Source: Candidatus Thorarchaeota archaeon (lineage in GTDB: Archaea > Asgardarchaeota > Thorarchaeia > Thorarchaeales > Thorarchaeaceae). From it: a DNA stretch of 5,542 nucleotides. This document shows, piece by piece, positions 1-4,421 of this stretch (position 1 is its first letter; every line of letters begins with the position of its first letter). The notes beneath the pieces are model-generated. The model saw only the letters and a program-made list of their open reading frames with translations, did no database searches and was not told where the DNA came from. The position numbers were made by a program, and so were the translations under genes. The stretch lies in the NCBI GenBank assembly GCA_016839345.1, contig JAEOUL010000112.1, positions 1-5,542 on the forward strand, written 5' to 3'.

Positions 1-225
1 AACGCTATGAAAGAAGCAATTGACCTATGCAGGCAAACAGATCTGATGTTAGTGATTGGTACTAGCCTTACGATATATCCAGCTGCTTTCTTGCCACAAT
101 TGGCAAAGAACGCTGGTGCCAAAATTATCCTAATCAATCTTGAAGGATCAAACAGAGATGATGTAGCGGATATTGTGATACGTGGTCGTGCAACTGAAAT
201 AATACCAAAACTCACTGAATTCTAA
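1..225 (+). CDS. cobB: Sirtuin (Sir2/CobB family NAD-dependent protein deacylase), C-terminal part, 5' end outside window
   Basis: The reading frame is open from the left edge, so only the last 74 residues are present. They match the end of the sirtuin Rossmann fold. There is a VIGTSLTIYPAA segment, in which GTS contacts NAD in the family, then a GAKIILINLE strand and loop. The closing pattern is D-VAD-VIRG-ATEIIPKL, as in CobB-type sirtuins. Sirtuins remove acetyl or other acyl groups from protein lysines, using NAD+ and releasing nicotinamide and O-acyl-ADP-ribose, in the cytoplasm. The catalytic His, the zinc cysteines and the N-terminal NAD loop lie upstream of the window, so activity cannot be judged. 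The TAA stop overlaps by bases the stop of the membrane protein on the opposite strand. Family assignment is firm; substrate (for example Alba or acetyl-CoA synthetase) is unknown. Confidence 0.9.
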   Translation, partial: NAMKEAIDLCRQTDLMLVIGTSLTIYPAAFLPQLAKNAGAKIILINLEGSNRDDVADIVIRGRATEIIPKLTEF

Positions 226-554
226 GTGAGCAGAGGAAAAACAAACCAAGAATAGACTGCGAGAACTGCCGGGATTATTATCACAGAGAGAAATATCGTA
301 ATGACTCCAATTAAGTAAAGATTATTGTCCATCATCCAGAGTCCCAGATATGAAAATGCGTATGAAACAACACATGCAGTAAATCCTAAGACGATAACTG
401 GGGCGAGTGGGAAGGCAACTGCCAAAAATCCACCTGACTGGGTCCACAACAGACCTATGTTCAGGACTACAAAGAAACCACGAACAACAAGATAGACAAT
501 GATTGATACAAAGATCCCAATCTGAGAAAAGGTCATGCGTGCTGGTAGACTCAT
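222..554 (-). CDS. Small hypothetical multi-pass membrane protein (110 aa)
   Basis: I do not recognise the family. The product is strongly hydrophobic, with likely membrane helices at about residues 11-33, 43-74 (long, perhaps two helices or a hairpin) and 78-107. Polar residues are confined to short connections such as WTQSGG at 37-42 and MDNN at 75-78. No catalytic motif, signal cleavage site or cysteine pair is visible. The ATG at 554 follows a TATA-like box at a spacing used elsewhere in this window; a second in-frame ATG at residue 7 is an alternative. The gene runs tail to tail with the sirtuin, overlapping it by 4 bases, and starts back to back with the CitG-family gene across a 95-base gap. 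The even hydrophobic pattern and its ending exactly at the sirtuin stop argue for a real gene. Function cannot be inferred. Confidence 0.7.
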   Translation of the reverse strand: MSLPARMTFSQIGIFVSIIVYLVVRGFFVVLNIGLLWTQSGGFLAVAFPLAPVIVLGFTACVVSYAFSYLGLWMMDNNLYLIGVITIFLSVIIIPAVLAVYSWFVFPLLT

Positions 555-584
555 TATTATTCCAGAGCTTTGACATGATAGACA

Positions 585-592
585 CTTTTTAC
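585..592 (-). promoter_or_regulatory. Possible TATA-like box for the small membrane protein
   Basis: The minus strand reads GTAAAAAG, centred about 34 bases upstream of the ATG at 554. With the usual archaeal spacing of about 25 bases from box to transcription start, this gives a leader of roughly 10 bases. The match is weak and rests mainly on spacing. Confidence 0.25.
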
Positions 593-609
593 GGTTTCTG
601 AGCTGGCAT

Positions 610-617
610 TGTAAAAT
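610..617 (+). promoter_or_regulatory. Possible TATA-like box for the CitG-family gene
   Basis: TGTAAAAT is centred about 36 bases before the ATG at 650, predicting a start site near 639 and a leader of about 10 bases. There is no Shine-Dalgarno match before that ATG, which fits near-leaderless translation. The sequence match alone is weak. Confidence 0.25.
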
Positions 618-649
618 GTCTTAAGCAGGTTGTCTTCCAATTCGAATCG

Positions 650-1615
650 ATGAAAGACATAGCATGGACACTGGCAAGCATCGGTCAGCTCTCTATTCTT
701 TTGGAAGCTAGCTCTCCGAAACCTGGAAATGTAAACAGACAGATGGGATTCTCAGACACCGACTACAGACATTTTCTTGCAAGTGCTTCGGTAATGGCTC
801 GTGGATTATATCTTAGTGCAACAAGAGGAATATCATTAGCTAACGGAAAAATTCCAGCCTCAGAAGTTCATTTGGGGGAGTTGATTTACCTGAGTGCAAG
901 TGATACATTCACAGGAATAAACAAGAGAAACACTATTCTTGGAACTATCCTGCTTTATATCCCACTTGTAGTTTCGTGTGCAGCCGCAGTAGAGCAAGAT
1001 GGTAAATTTTCAATCAAACGGTTGGTTGAATGGCTGAAAGTAATTGTAGACAATACCTCAGTAGAAGATACAGTCAATCTCTACAAAGCATTTCACCTTG
1101 CCAGATCTACAAGTCCAAAACACAACGAGTCTGCTAGTTGGACTGAAGCCCATAGCAGATATGACATAGATAACCAACATGTTTTCGAAAATATCATTGA
1201 AGATAAGCTCACTCTTAAAGAACTCTTTCTAATGTCATCCAATGTTGATGAAATAAGCAATGAGTGGGCAAATCAATTCAATCTGACATTAAACAAGGTC
1301 TTCCCATATCTTGATGATATCACCGACAACCTAGAGGATCTTGAAGAAGGTATTGTTCAGACTTTCATCTGGTTGTTATCATTAAGACCAGATGGGTTAA
1401 TTATAAAGAAGGCAGGCGAACAACAGGCGGAGGAAGTGAGGTCACTCGCTGAAAAGATAATGACTGCATGGAATCAAGATGCAGGTCCGATGGAAGTCAT
1501 GGTTCAGCTAGATTCCGAACTTCGAAAAGATGGAAATCTATTGAATCCGGGTACAACTGCTGACTTGGTATCTGCATCCATTCTATGCAAACTGGTGTCA
1601 TTAGAATTCACGTGA
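650..1615 (+). CDS. Triphosphoribosyl-dephospho-CoA synthase family protein (CitG/MdcB-like)
   Basis: This 321-residue protein belongs to the CitG family. Bacterial members join dephospho-CoA to ATP, releasing adenine, to make the precursor of the prosthetic group of citrate lyase or malonate decarboxylase. Family motifs appear in order: EASSPKPGNV at 19-28, F-D--YRHFLASA at 34-46, NTILGTILLYIPL at 94-106, LYKAFHLA at 144-151, SLRPDGLIIKKAG at 244-256 and NLLNPGTTADLV at 296-307. Both ends of the expected fold are present, so it is complete and probably cytoplasmic. The ATG at 650 lies directly before the first conserved helix. No citrate lyase or malonate decarboxylase gene is nearby. Archaeal members are often found without these enzymes, so the actual substrate is uncertain. 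It lies tail to tail with a small membrane protein, 2 bases apart. Family confidence is high, reaction confidence low. Confidence 0.88.
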   Translation: MKDIAWTLASIGQLSILLEASSPKPGNVNRQMGFSDTDYRHFLASASVMARGLYLSATRGISLANGKIPASEVHLGELIYLSASDTFTGINKRNTILGTILLYIPLVVSCAAAVEQDGKFSIKRLVEWLKVIVDNTSVEDTVNLYKAFHLARSTSPKHNESASWTEAHSRYDIDNQHVFENIIEDKLTLKELFLMSSNVDEISNEWANQFNLTLNKVFPYLDDITDNLEDLEEGIVQTFIWLLSLRPDGLIIKKAGEQQAEEVRSLAEKIMTAWNQDAGPMEVMVQLDSELRKDGNLLNPGTTADLVSASILCKLVSLEFT

Positions 1616-1617
1616 TG

Positions 1618-1803
1618 TCAACCAATTACTCCACTGAAAATAACTAAGGCTAATACGAACAAGAGAGCAGCAGATGGCACCAACATGATCATTCCTTCTC
1701 TACGTTTAACAAGACGAGACTCCTTTCTTGGACCAAAATAGAATCCGATGAGAAGAATCAGTCCTAATATTCCTAAGAATATACTAAGTTCTTCATGTGC
1801 CAT
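1618..1803 (-). CDS. Small hypothetical membrane protein with two predicted helices (61 aa)
   Basis: No family is recognised. The protein has two hydrophobic segments, at about residues 5-23 and 39-60. A strongly basic loop at 26-36, containing RKESRLVKRRE, joins them. By the positive-inside rule the loop should face the cytoplasm, with both termini outside. The hydrophobic-basic-hydrophobic pattern, an ATG start and a good TATA-like box at the right distance support a real gene despite its length. The TGA stop is 2 bases past the stop of the convergent CitG-family gene. It is downstream of, and in the same direction as, the two winged-helix genes, but a 134-base gap with its own promoter suggests separate transcription. 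Confidence 0.6.
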   Translation of the reverse strand: MAHEELSIFLGILGLILLIGFYFGPRKESRLVKRREGMIMLVPSAALLFVLALVIFSGVIG

Positions 1804-1834
1804 TATTCGTCGCCACTAACCGCGGATGTCCAGT

Positions 1835-1845
1835 CTTTTATTAAC
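1835..1845 (-). promoter_or_regulatory. TATA-like box for the 61-residue membrane protein
   Basis: The minus strand reads GTTAATAAAAG, centred about 37 bases upstream of the ATG at 1803. This predicts a transcription start near 1815 and a leader of about 12 bases. It is among the better TATA matches in the window. Confidence 0.4.
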
Positions 1846-1898
1846 ATAGTCGTCATGCCATTGAAATTTGAGTGTCAAGAATAAATAGGAATATTTGT

Positions 1899-1913
1899 AA
1901 CCACATTGTGGTT
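1899..1913. repeat. Perfect inverted repeat AACCACA-T-TGTGGTT
   Basis: Seven-base arms are separated by one base, in the gap between the first winged-helix gene and the small membrane protein. On the minus strand it lies about 25 bases past the regulator stop and about 55 bases upstream of the next TATA-like box. It may be an operator. It is a poor hairpin, since a one-base loop is not possible, and no clean T-run follows within 8 bases, although the region beyond is AT-rich. Confidence 0.5.
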
Positions 1914-1937
1914 CAGAGTCTAAATGACAACCAAAGA

Positions 1938-2204
1938 TCATACAAGAACTTGTCTGAATACATGCTCGAACTTAACACGAAGCTCTTTTGCACGGACCAT
2001 ATCAGCAGCATAGAGTGGTTGACGCATATCAGTAAGATTGGGTATTTTCTTGCACAGCTTCTGACCCATAAGTTTCCTCAGTGCGAAGCTGACAGTTCGA
2101 GGTGCGAGGTCCACCTTTCTACTGATAGCCTTTGGTGTCATTGGACCTTCTGTTGTCAGACGATCTAAAACGATTATTGCGCTACGTGGTAGTTCAATAG
2201 ACAT
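1938..2204 (-). CDS. Winged-helix DNA-binding transcriptional regulator, copy 1 (88 aa)
   Basis: A small single-domain winged-helix protein of MarR/ArsR-like type. Counting from MSIELP, helix 1 is about 6-17 and helix 2 about 22-30 (MTPKAISRK). The recognition helix is about 34-46 (APRTVSFALRKLM), and the wing is about 48-65 with PNLTDMRQPLY, where DMRQ sits like the D-R pair of MarR wings. A final helix at about 68-85 could mediate dimerisation. It is 43/65 identical to the neighbouring paralogue, and the alignment begins exactly at this ATG. An ATG at 2219 would add five residues and sits nearer the usual distance from the TATA-like box. A longer frame back to 2303 is unlikely because it would start upstream of that box. 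No ligand or metal site is visible. Probably a cytoplasmic repressor or activator; target unknown. Confidence 0.85.
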   Translation of the reverse strand: MSIELPRSAIIVLDRLTTEGPMTPKAISRKVDLAPRTVSFALRKLMGQKLCKKIPNLTDMRQPLYAADMVRAKELRVKFEHVFRQVLV

Positions 2205-2252
2205 CTTGTTCTCTACCATCCCTTGAATGGCTGGGTCTTTCTGTTCCCGTCC

Positions 2253-2262
2253 TATAAATATA
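2253..2262 (-). promoter_or_regulatory. TATA box for winged-helix gene copy 1
   Basis: The minus strand reads TATATTTATA, the strongest TATA match in the window. It predicts a start site near 2232, hence a leader of about 13 bases to the ATG at 2219 or about 28 to the ATG at 2204. A second TATA-like string (TTATATT, 2271-2277) lies just upstream and resembles the box of copy 2. The box sits inside the longer open frame and so argues against a start at 2303. Confidence 0.5.
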
Positions 2263-2307
2263 CGGAATTCAATATAAGAGATAAGGTCACAGCAGTTTGA
2301 CACATTT

Positions 2308-2323
2308 TTGAGTATCTACTCAA
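2308..2323. repeat. Perfect palindrome TTGAGTA-TC-TACTCAA, operator candidate
   Basis: Seven-base arms flank a two-base centre, in the gap between the two winged-helix genes and about 45-50 bases upstream of the TATA box of copy 1. Its size and symmetry suit a dimeric winged-helix protein. Read as a hairpin, it is followed by TTTT on the plus strand, but no plus-strand gene ends there, so a terminator role is less likely. Confidence 0.5.
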
Positions 2324-2357
2324 TTTTGAAAAGAATCGGAACTGATAATTAAGAAGT

Positions 2358-2660
2358 TTAGCGGTTGAATGAGTGTGATGAATGTCTGACAGATGGCTCC
2401 ATATGTGAAACCTGTTTCTTGTTGAACAAATATTGAAGCTCTCGGACCTTCTCTATGTTGACATGGTAAATTGGTTGTCGCATGTCAGCAAGATTGGGTG
2501 TCTTTCTTATCACCTGTTCTCTGACTAAAGTCCGAAGAGCAAAAGAAATGGTGCGGGGTGCAAGATCGACTTTTTCAATGAGAGCCTTGGGAGTCATAGG
2601 TCCTTCATTGGCAAGACGACCAAGAACAATCAATGCACTGTTTGGCAAATCTAACGACAT
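2358..2660 (-). CDS. Winged-helix DNA-binding transcriptional regulator, copy 2 (100 aa)
   Basis: A paralogue of the downstream gene with the same architecture, counted from MSLDLP. Helix 2 is MTPKALIEK and the recognition helix APRTISFALRTLV. The wing contains PNLADMRQPIY, followed by a short helix to about residue 80. The last 20 or so residues, rich in His, Ser and Arg (SVRHSSHSF), have no counterpart in copy 1. The ATG at 2660 is chosen because the paralogues align from it and a TATA-like box lies about 41 bases upstream. A GTG at 2684 would add eight residues. The gene diverges from the dehydrogenase-nitroreductase operon across 97 bases containing palindromes, which suggests that it controls itself and that operon. 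No sensor domain or metal-binding cluster is seen, so the signal is unknown. Confidence 0.85.
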   Translation of the reverse strand: MSLDLPNSALIVLGRLANEGPMTPKALIEKVDLAPRTISFALRTLVREQVIRKTPNLADMRQPIYHVNIEKVRELQYLFNKKQVSHMEPSVRHSSHSFNR

Positions 2661-2677
2661 CGCAAGCCCACAATCAA

Positions 2678-2693
2678 GATTCACTAGTCAATC
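2678..2693. repeat. Imperfect palindrome at the predicted start site of winged-helix copy 2
   Basis: The plus strand reads GATTCACT followed by AGTCAATC; seven of eight pairs match around a central ACTAGT. It lies just downstream of the TATA-like box of copy 2 and overlaps or adjoins its predicted start site, where a bound repressor would block transcription. Its minus-strand half TTGACTAG differs by one base from TTGAGTAG in the palindrome upstream of copy 1. Confidence 0.4.
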
Positions 2694-2697
2694 GTTG

Positions 2698-2704
2698 AAT
2701 ATAA
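2698..2704 (-). promoter_or_regulatory. TATA-like box for winged-helix gene copy 2
   Basis: The minus strand reads TTATATT, centred about 41 bases before the ATG at 2660, predicting a leader of about 15 bases. The surrounding string TTGAATATAAGG matches 10 of 12 bases of a string upstream of copy 1 (2268-2279), so promoter sequence may have been duplicated together with the gene. Confidence 0.35.
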
Positions 2705-2709
2705 GGGGT

Positions 2710-2720
2710 GCTTTCAAAGC
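2710..2720. repeat. Short perfect palindrome GCTTT-C-AAAGC between divergent promoters
   Basis: Five-base arms surround one base. The element lies midway between the TATA-like boxes of the leftward regulator and the rightward dehydrogenase operon and abuts the latter. It overlaps the position of the transcription factor B recognition element for the rightward promoter. The position is suggestive of an operator, but an 11-base palindrome can arise by chance. Confidence 0.35.
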
Positions 2721-2727
2721 ATAAAAA
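2721..2727 (+). promoter_or_regulatory. TATA-like box for the dehydrogenase-nitroreductase operon
   Basis: ATAAAAA, preceded by the purine-containing CAAAGC, is centred about 34 bases before the ATG at 2758. It predicts a start near 2750 and a leader under ten bases, which fits the lack of a ribosome binding site. Confidence 0.4.
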
Positions 2728-2757
2728 TCACAGATTCAAATTTAAAATAGATATGTG

Positions 2758-3741
2758 ATGAAAATGGTAAACCGAGTTTTCGTTACACGGAAGATTCCCC
2801 AGGCTGGACTCGACCTGATAATTGGAAAATATGAAGTAGATGTTTGGACTCATGACTATCCACCAACAACAGAGCAGATTGTTGAACGAGCTGCAGAGTG
2901 TACTGGACTAATCACCCTCCTTTCTGATGACATCAATAGCAATGTTCTGAAACGACTACCCAATCTCAAGGTAATTGCTCAATATGCTGTGGGATATGAC
3001 AATATCGATATTGCAACAGCTTCTCAACAGGGTATTATTGTCACAAATACTCCGGGAGTTCTGACCGAAACAACTGCAGATCTGGCTTGGGCATTGTTAA
3101 TGGCAGCATCAAGGAGGATCGTTGAAGCAGATAGATACATTCGTGAAAAGAAGTGGAATGTTGCTTGGGGTCCTGAAACACTCCTTGGTTCTGATATCTT
3201 TGGAGCTACTCTTGGCATAATTGGACTGGGAAGGATTGGACAGGCTGTTGCACGAAGAGCATCTGGTTTCAATATGAAGATCCTATACTATTCAAGAACG
3301 AAACGCAAGGAGATTGAAGAGAAACTCGATGCCAAACAAGTAGACTTGCCTACACTTCTTAGAGAATCAGACATTATCACGATTCATGTCCCTCTGAGTT
3401 CGGAAACTCGTCATCTGATTGGAGAGGAGGAACTGAAGTTGATGAAAGAGGATTCAATTCTTATCAATACATCACGAGGAAAGGTTGTTGATGAGGATGC
3501 TCTATTTAGAGCTTTAAGAGATGGTCTTATCGGCTACGCAGGACTTGATGTATTTAGAGAAGAACCAATATCAAAGGAGAGCCCTCTTCTTTCTCTTCAG
3601 AATATCGTCATCGTTCCTCATATTGGTAGTGCGAGTAAAAATACACGAACTACAATGTCACTAATGTGTGCAAAGAATTTAACAGCTGCACTAAAAGGGT
3701 CCAAACCACCAAACATAGTCAACTCAGAGGTGCTTGAATGA
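2758..3741 (+). CDS. gyaR: D-2-hydroxyacid dehydrogenase, glyoxylate/hydroxypyruvate reductase type
   Basis: A complete 327-residue member of the D-isomer-specific 2-hydroxyacid dehydrogenase family. It closely follows the glyoxylate reductase of Thermococcales, for example AQYAVGYDNID near 75, VTNTPGVLTETTAD near 96-109 and GFNMKILYYSRT near 170-181. The Rossmann motif GLGRIG is at 156-161. The catalytic set is Arg240 (in NTSRGKVVD), Glu269 (in DVFREEP) and His288 (in PHIGSA). It should reduce glyoxylate or hydroxypyruvate to glycolate or D-glycerate in the cytoplasm. After the second beta strand, where NADH enzymes carry Asp, there is SRTKRK, which favours NADPH. Three in-frame starts (GTG 2755, ATG 2758, ATG 2764) precede the fold; the first ATG suits the promoter spacing. 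The stop overlaps the nitroreductase start. Exact substrate is inferred. Confidence 0.9.
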   Translation: MKMVNRVFVTRKIPQAGLDLIIGKYEVDVWTHDYPPTTEQIVERAAECTGLITLLSDDINSNVLKRLPNLKVIAQYAVGYDNIDIATASQQGIIVTNTPGVLTETTADLAWALLMAASRRIVEADRYIREKKWNVAWGPETLLGSDIFGATLGIIGLGRIGQAVARRASGFNMKILYYSRTKRKEIEEKLDAKQVDLPTLLRESDIITIHVPLSSETRHLIGEEELKLMKEDSILINTSRGKVVDEDALFRALRDGLIGYAGLDVFREEPISKESPLLSLQNIVIVPHIGSASKNTRTTMSLMCAKNLTAALKGSKPPNIVNSEVLE

Positions 3742-4274
3742 GCAGAGAATGTCTCAATCAAATTAGAAATAGACAATCCATCAGGAGGTTTTCAGACCAA
3801 CCAATTCATGAGGGAGATCTAAAGGAGATTGTGAAAACAGGGTTTAGAGCCCCGAGCGCTGGAAATCGTCAACCATGGCGAGTTGTCATCGTCAAAGACC
3901 AGGAGCTAAAAGATCAGTTGAGTGAAGCCGCATTAGGTCAAACGTTCATGGCAAAAGCACCAGTCGTTTTGGTGATATGCGGAGTTCCGGAGGAGTCAGC
4001 AGAGAGATACAGGGAAAGAGGAGGCACACTCTATTATCTTCAGGATACAGCTGCACTTACGCAGAATATCCTCCTTGCAGCTCACATGCTTGATTATGGG
4101 GCTTGTTGGATAGGCGCATTCAATGAGAATGAAGTTTCGAGGATTCTTCGAATTCCATCTAGTATGAGACCTGTTGCAATGATTCCGGTGGGAAGAATAG
4201 AAGGAAAGATTCTAGACAAGACATCCAGAAAAAAACTCTCTGAAGTCATAGTTCAAGAACAATTCGAATATTGA
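3738..4274 (+). CDS. Nitroreductase-family FMN-dependent oxidoreductase
   Basis: A complete 178-residue protein of the nitroreductase fold, the usual length for the short subfamily. FMN-binding signatures are visible: R-SIRRF at 12-18, RAPSAGNRQPWRVVIV at 37-52, QDTAALTQNILLAA at 102-115, GACWIGAF at 121-128 and MIPVGR at 148-153. Such proteins normally form homodimers with FMN at the interface and use NAD(P)H. Substrates range from nitroaromatics and quinones to flavins and dehalogenation targets, so the physiological reaction cannot be named. No iron-sulphur cysteine cluster is present. The ATG overlaps the dehydrogenase stop by 4 bases (ATGA), implying one transcript and coupled translation. 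Both products are therefore probably made under the control of the divergent promoter region. Confidence 0.9.
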   Translation: MSRECLNQIRNRQSIRRFSDQPIHEGDLKEIVKTGFRAPSAGNRQPWRVVIVKDQELKDQLSEAALGQTFMAKAPVVLVICGVPEESAERYRERGGTLYYLQDTAALTQNILLAAHMLDYGACWIGAFNENEVSRILRIPSSMRPVAMIPVGRIEGKILDKTSRKKLSEVIVQEQFEY

Positions 4275-4275
4275 G

Positions 4276-4289
4276 TAGACTGGAGTCTA
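4276..4289 (+). repeat. Inverted repeat TAGACT-GG-AGTCTA just after the nitroreductase stop
   Basis: Six-base arms with a two-base centre begin one base after the stop codon. A second, overlapping pair, TGAGTAG (4272-4278) and CTACTCA (4297-4303), could form an alternative stem in the transcript. No T-run follows closely on the plus strand (only TTTT at 4341-4344). It may stabilise the 3' end or bind a protein; a terminator role is not clear. Confidence 0.35.
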
Positions 4290-4353
4290 ACTAAACCTAC
4301 TCAGTACTTGCACTATTTGAATATAGGTTCATCTCACTTGTTTTGTAAAGAAG

Positions 4354-4389
4354 AAAAAAATAGGAAGGGATGGAGGCTGAAGCCTCCAT
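4354..4389 (-). terminator. Stem-loop and T-run terminator of the surface-protein gene
   Basis: On the minus strand, 32 bases past the surface-protein stop, ATGGAGGC and GCCTCCAT form a perfect 8-base stem. It closes a four-base loop (TTCA in that direction). About 8 bases later comes a run of seven T, then CTTCTTT. The strand of the T-run shows that it serves the leftward gene. It also separates that gene from the convergent nitroreductase operon. Confidence 0.6.
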
Positions 4390-4421
4390 ATTCCATTAAA
4401 CTATTGTAACGACTCTTAGTC

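Noticed and set aside
322..585. Minus-strand open frame of 87 codons overlapping the small membrane protein
   Set aside because: It lies in another frame of the same strand as the hydrophobic protein, has an irregular composition rich in Cys, Ser and Trp, and shows no domain pattern.
1872..2168. Plus-strand open frame of 98 codons
   Set aside because: It is antisense to winged-helix copy 1, has no recognisable motif, and its Cys/His content has no ordered metal-binding spacing.
1938..2303. Longer 121-residue version of winged-helix copy 1
   Set aside because: The extra N-terminal part has no match in the paralogue, and the best TATA box lies inside it, so transcription should begin after that start codon.
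2375..2389. GTGATGA followed by CTGA, resembling C and D boxes of archaeal guide RNAs
   Set aside because: The boxes are only four bases apart, leaving no guide, and they lie antisense to the 3' end of a coding gene. A similar GTGATGA at 2755 is the start of the dehydrogenase.
2482..2724. Plus-strand open frame of 80 codons
   Set aside because: It is antisense to winged-helix copy 2 and runs into the divergent promoter region; its Arg-rich sequence is a shadow of the opposite strand.
3024..3272. Minus-strand open frame of 82 codons
   Set aside because: It is antisense to the conserved core of the hydroxyacid dehydrogenase and has no features of its own.
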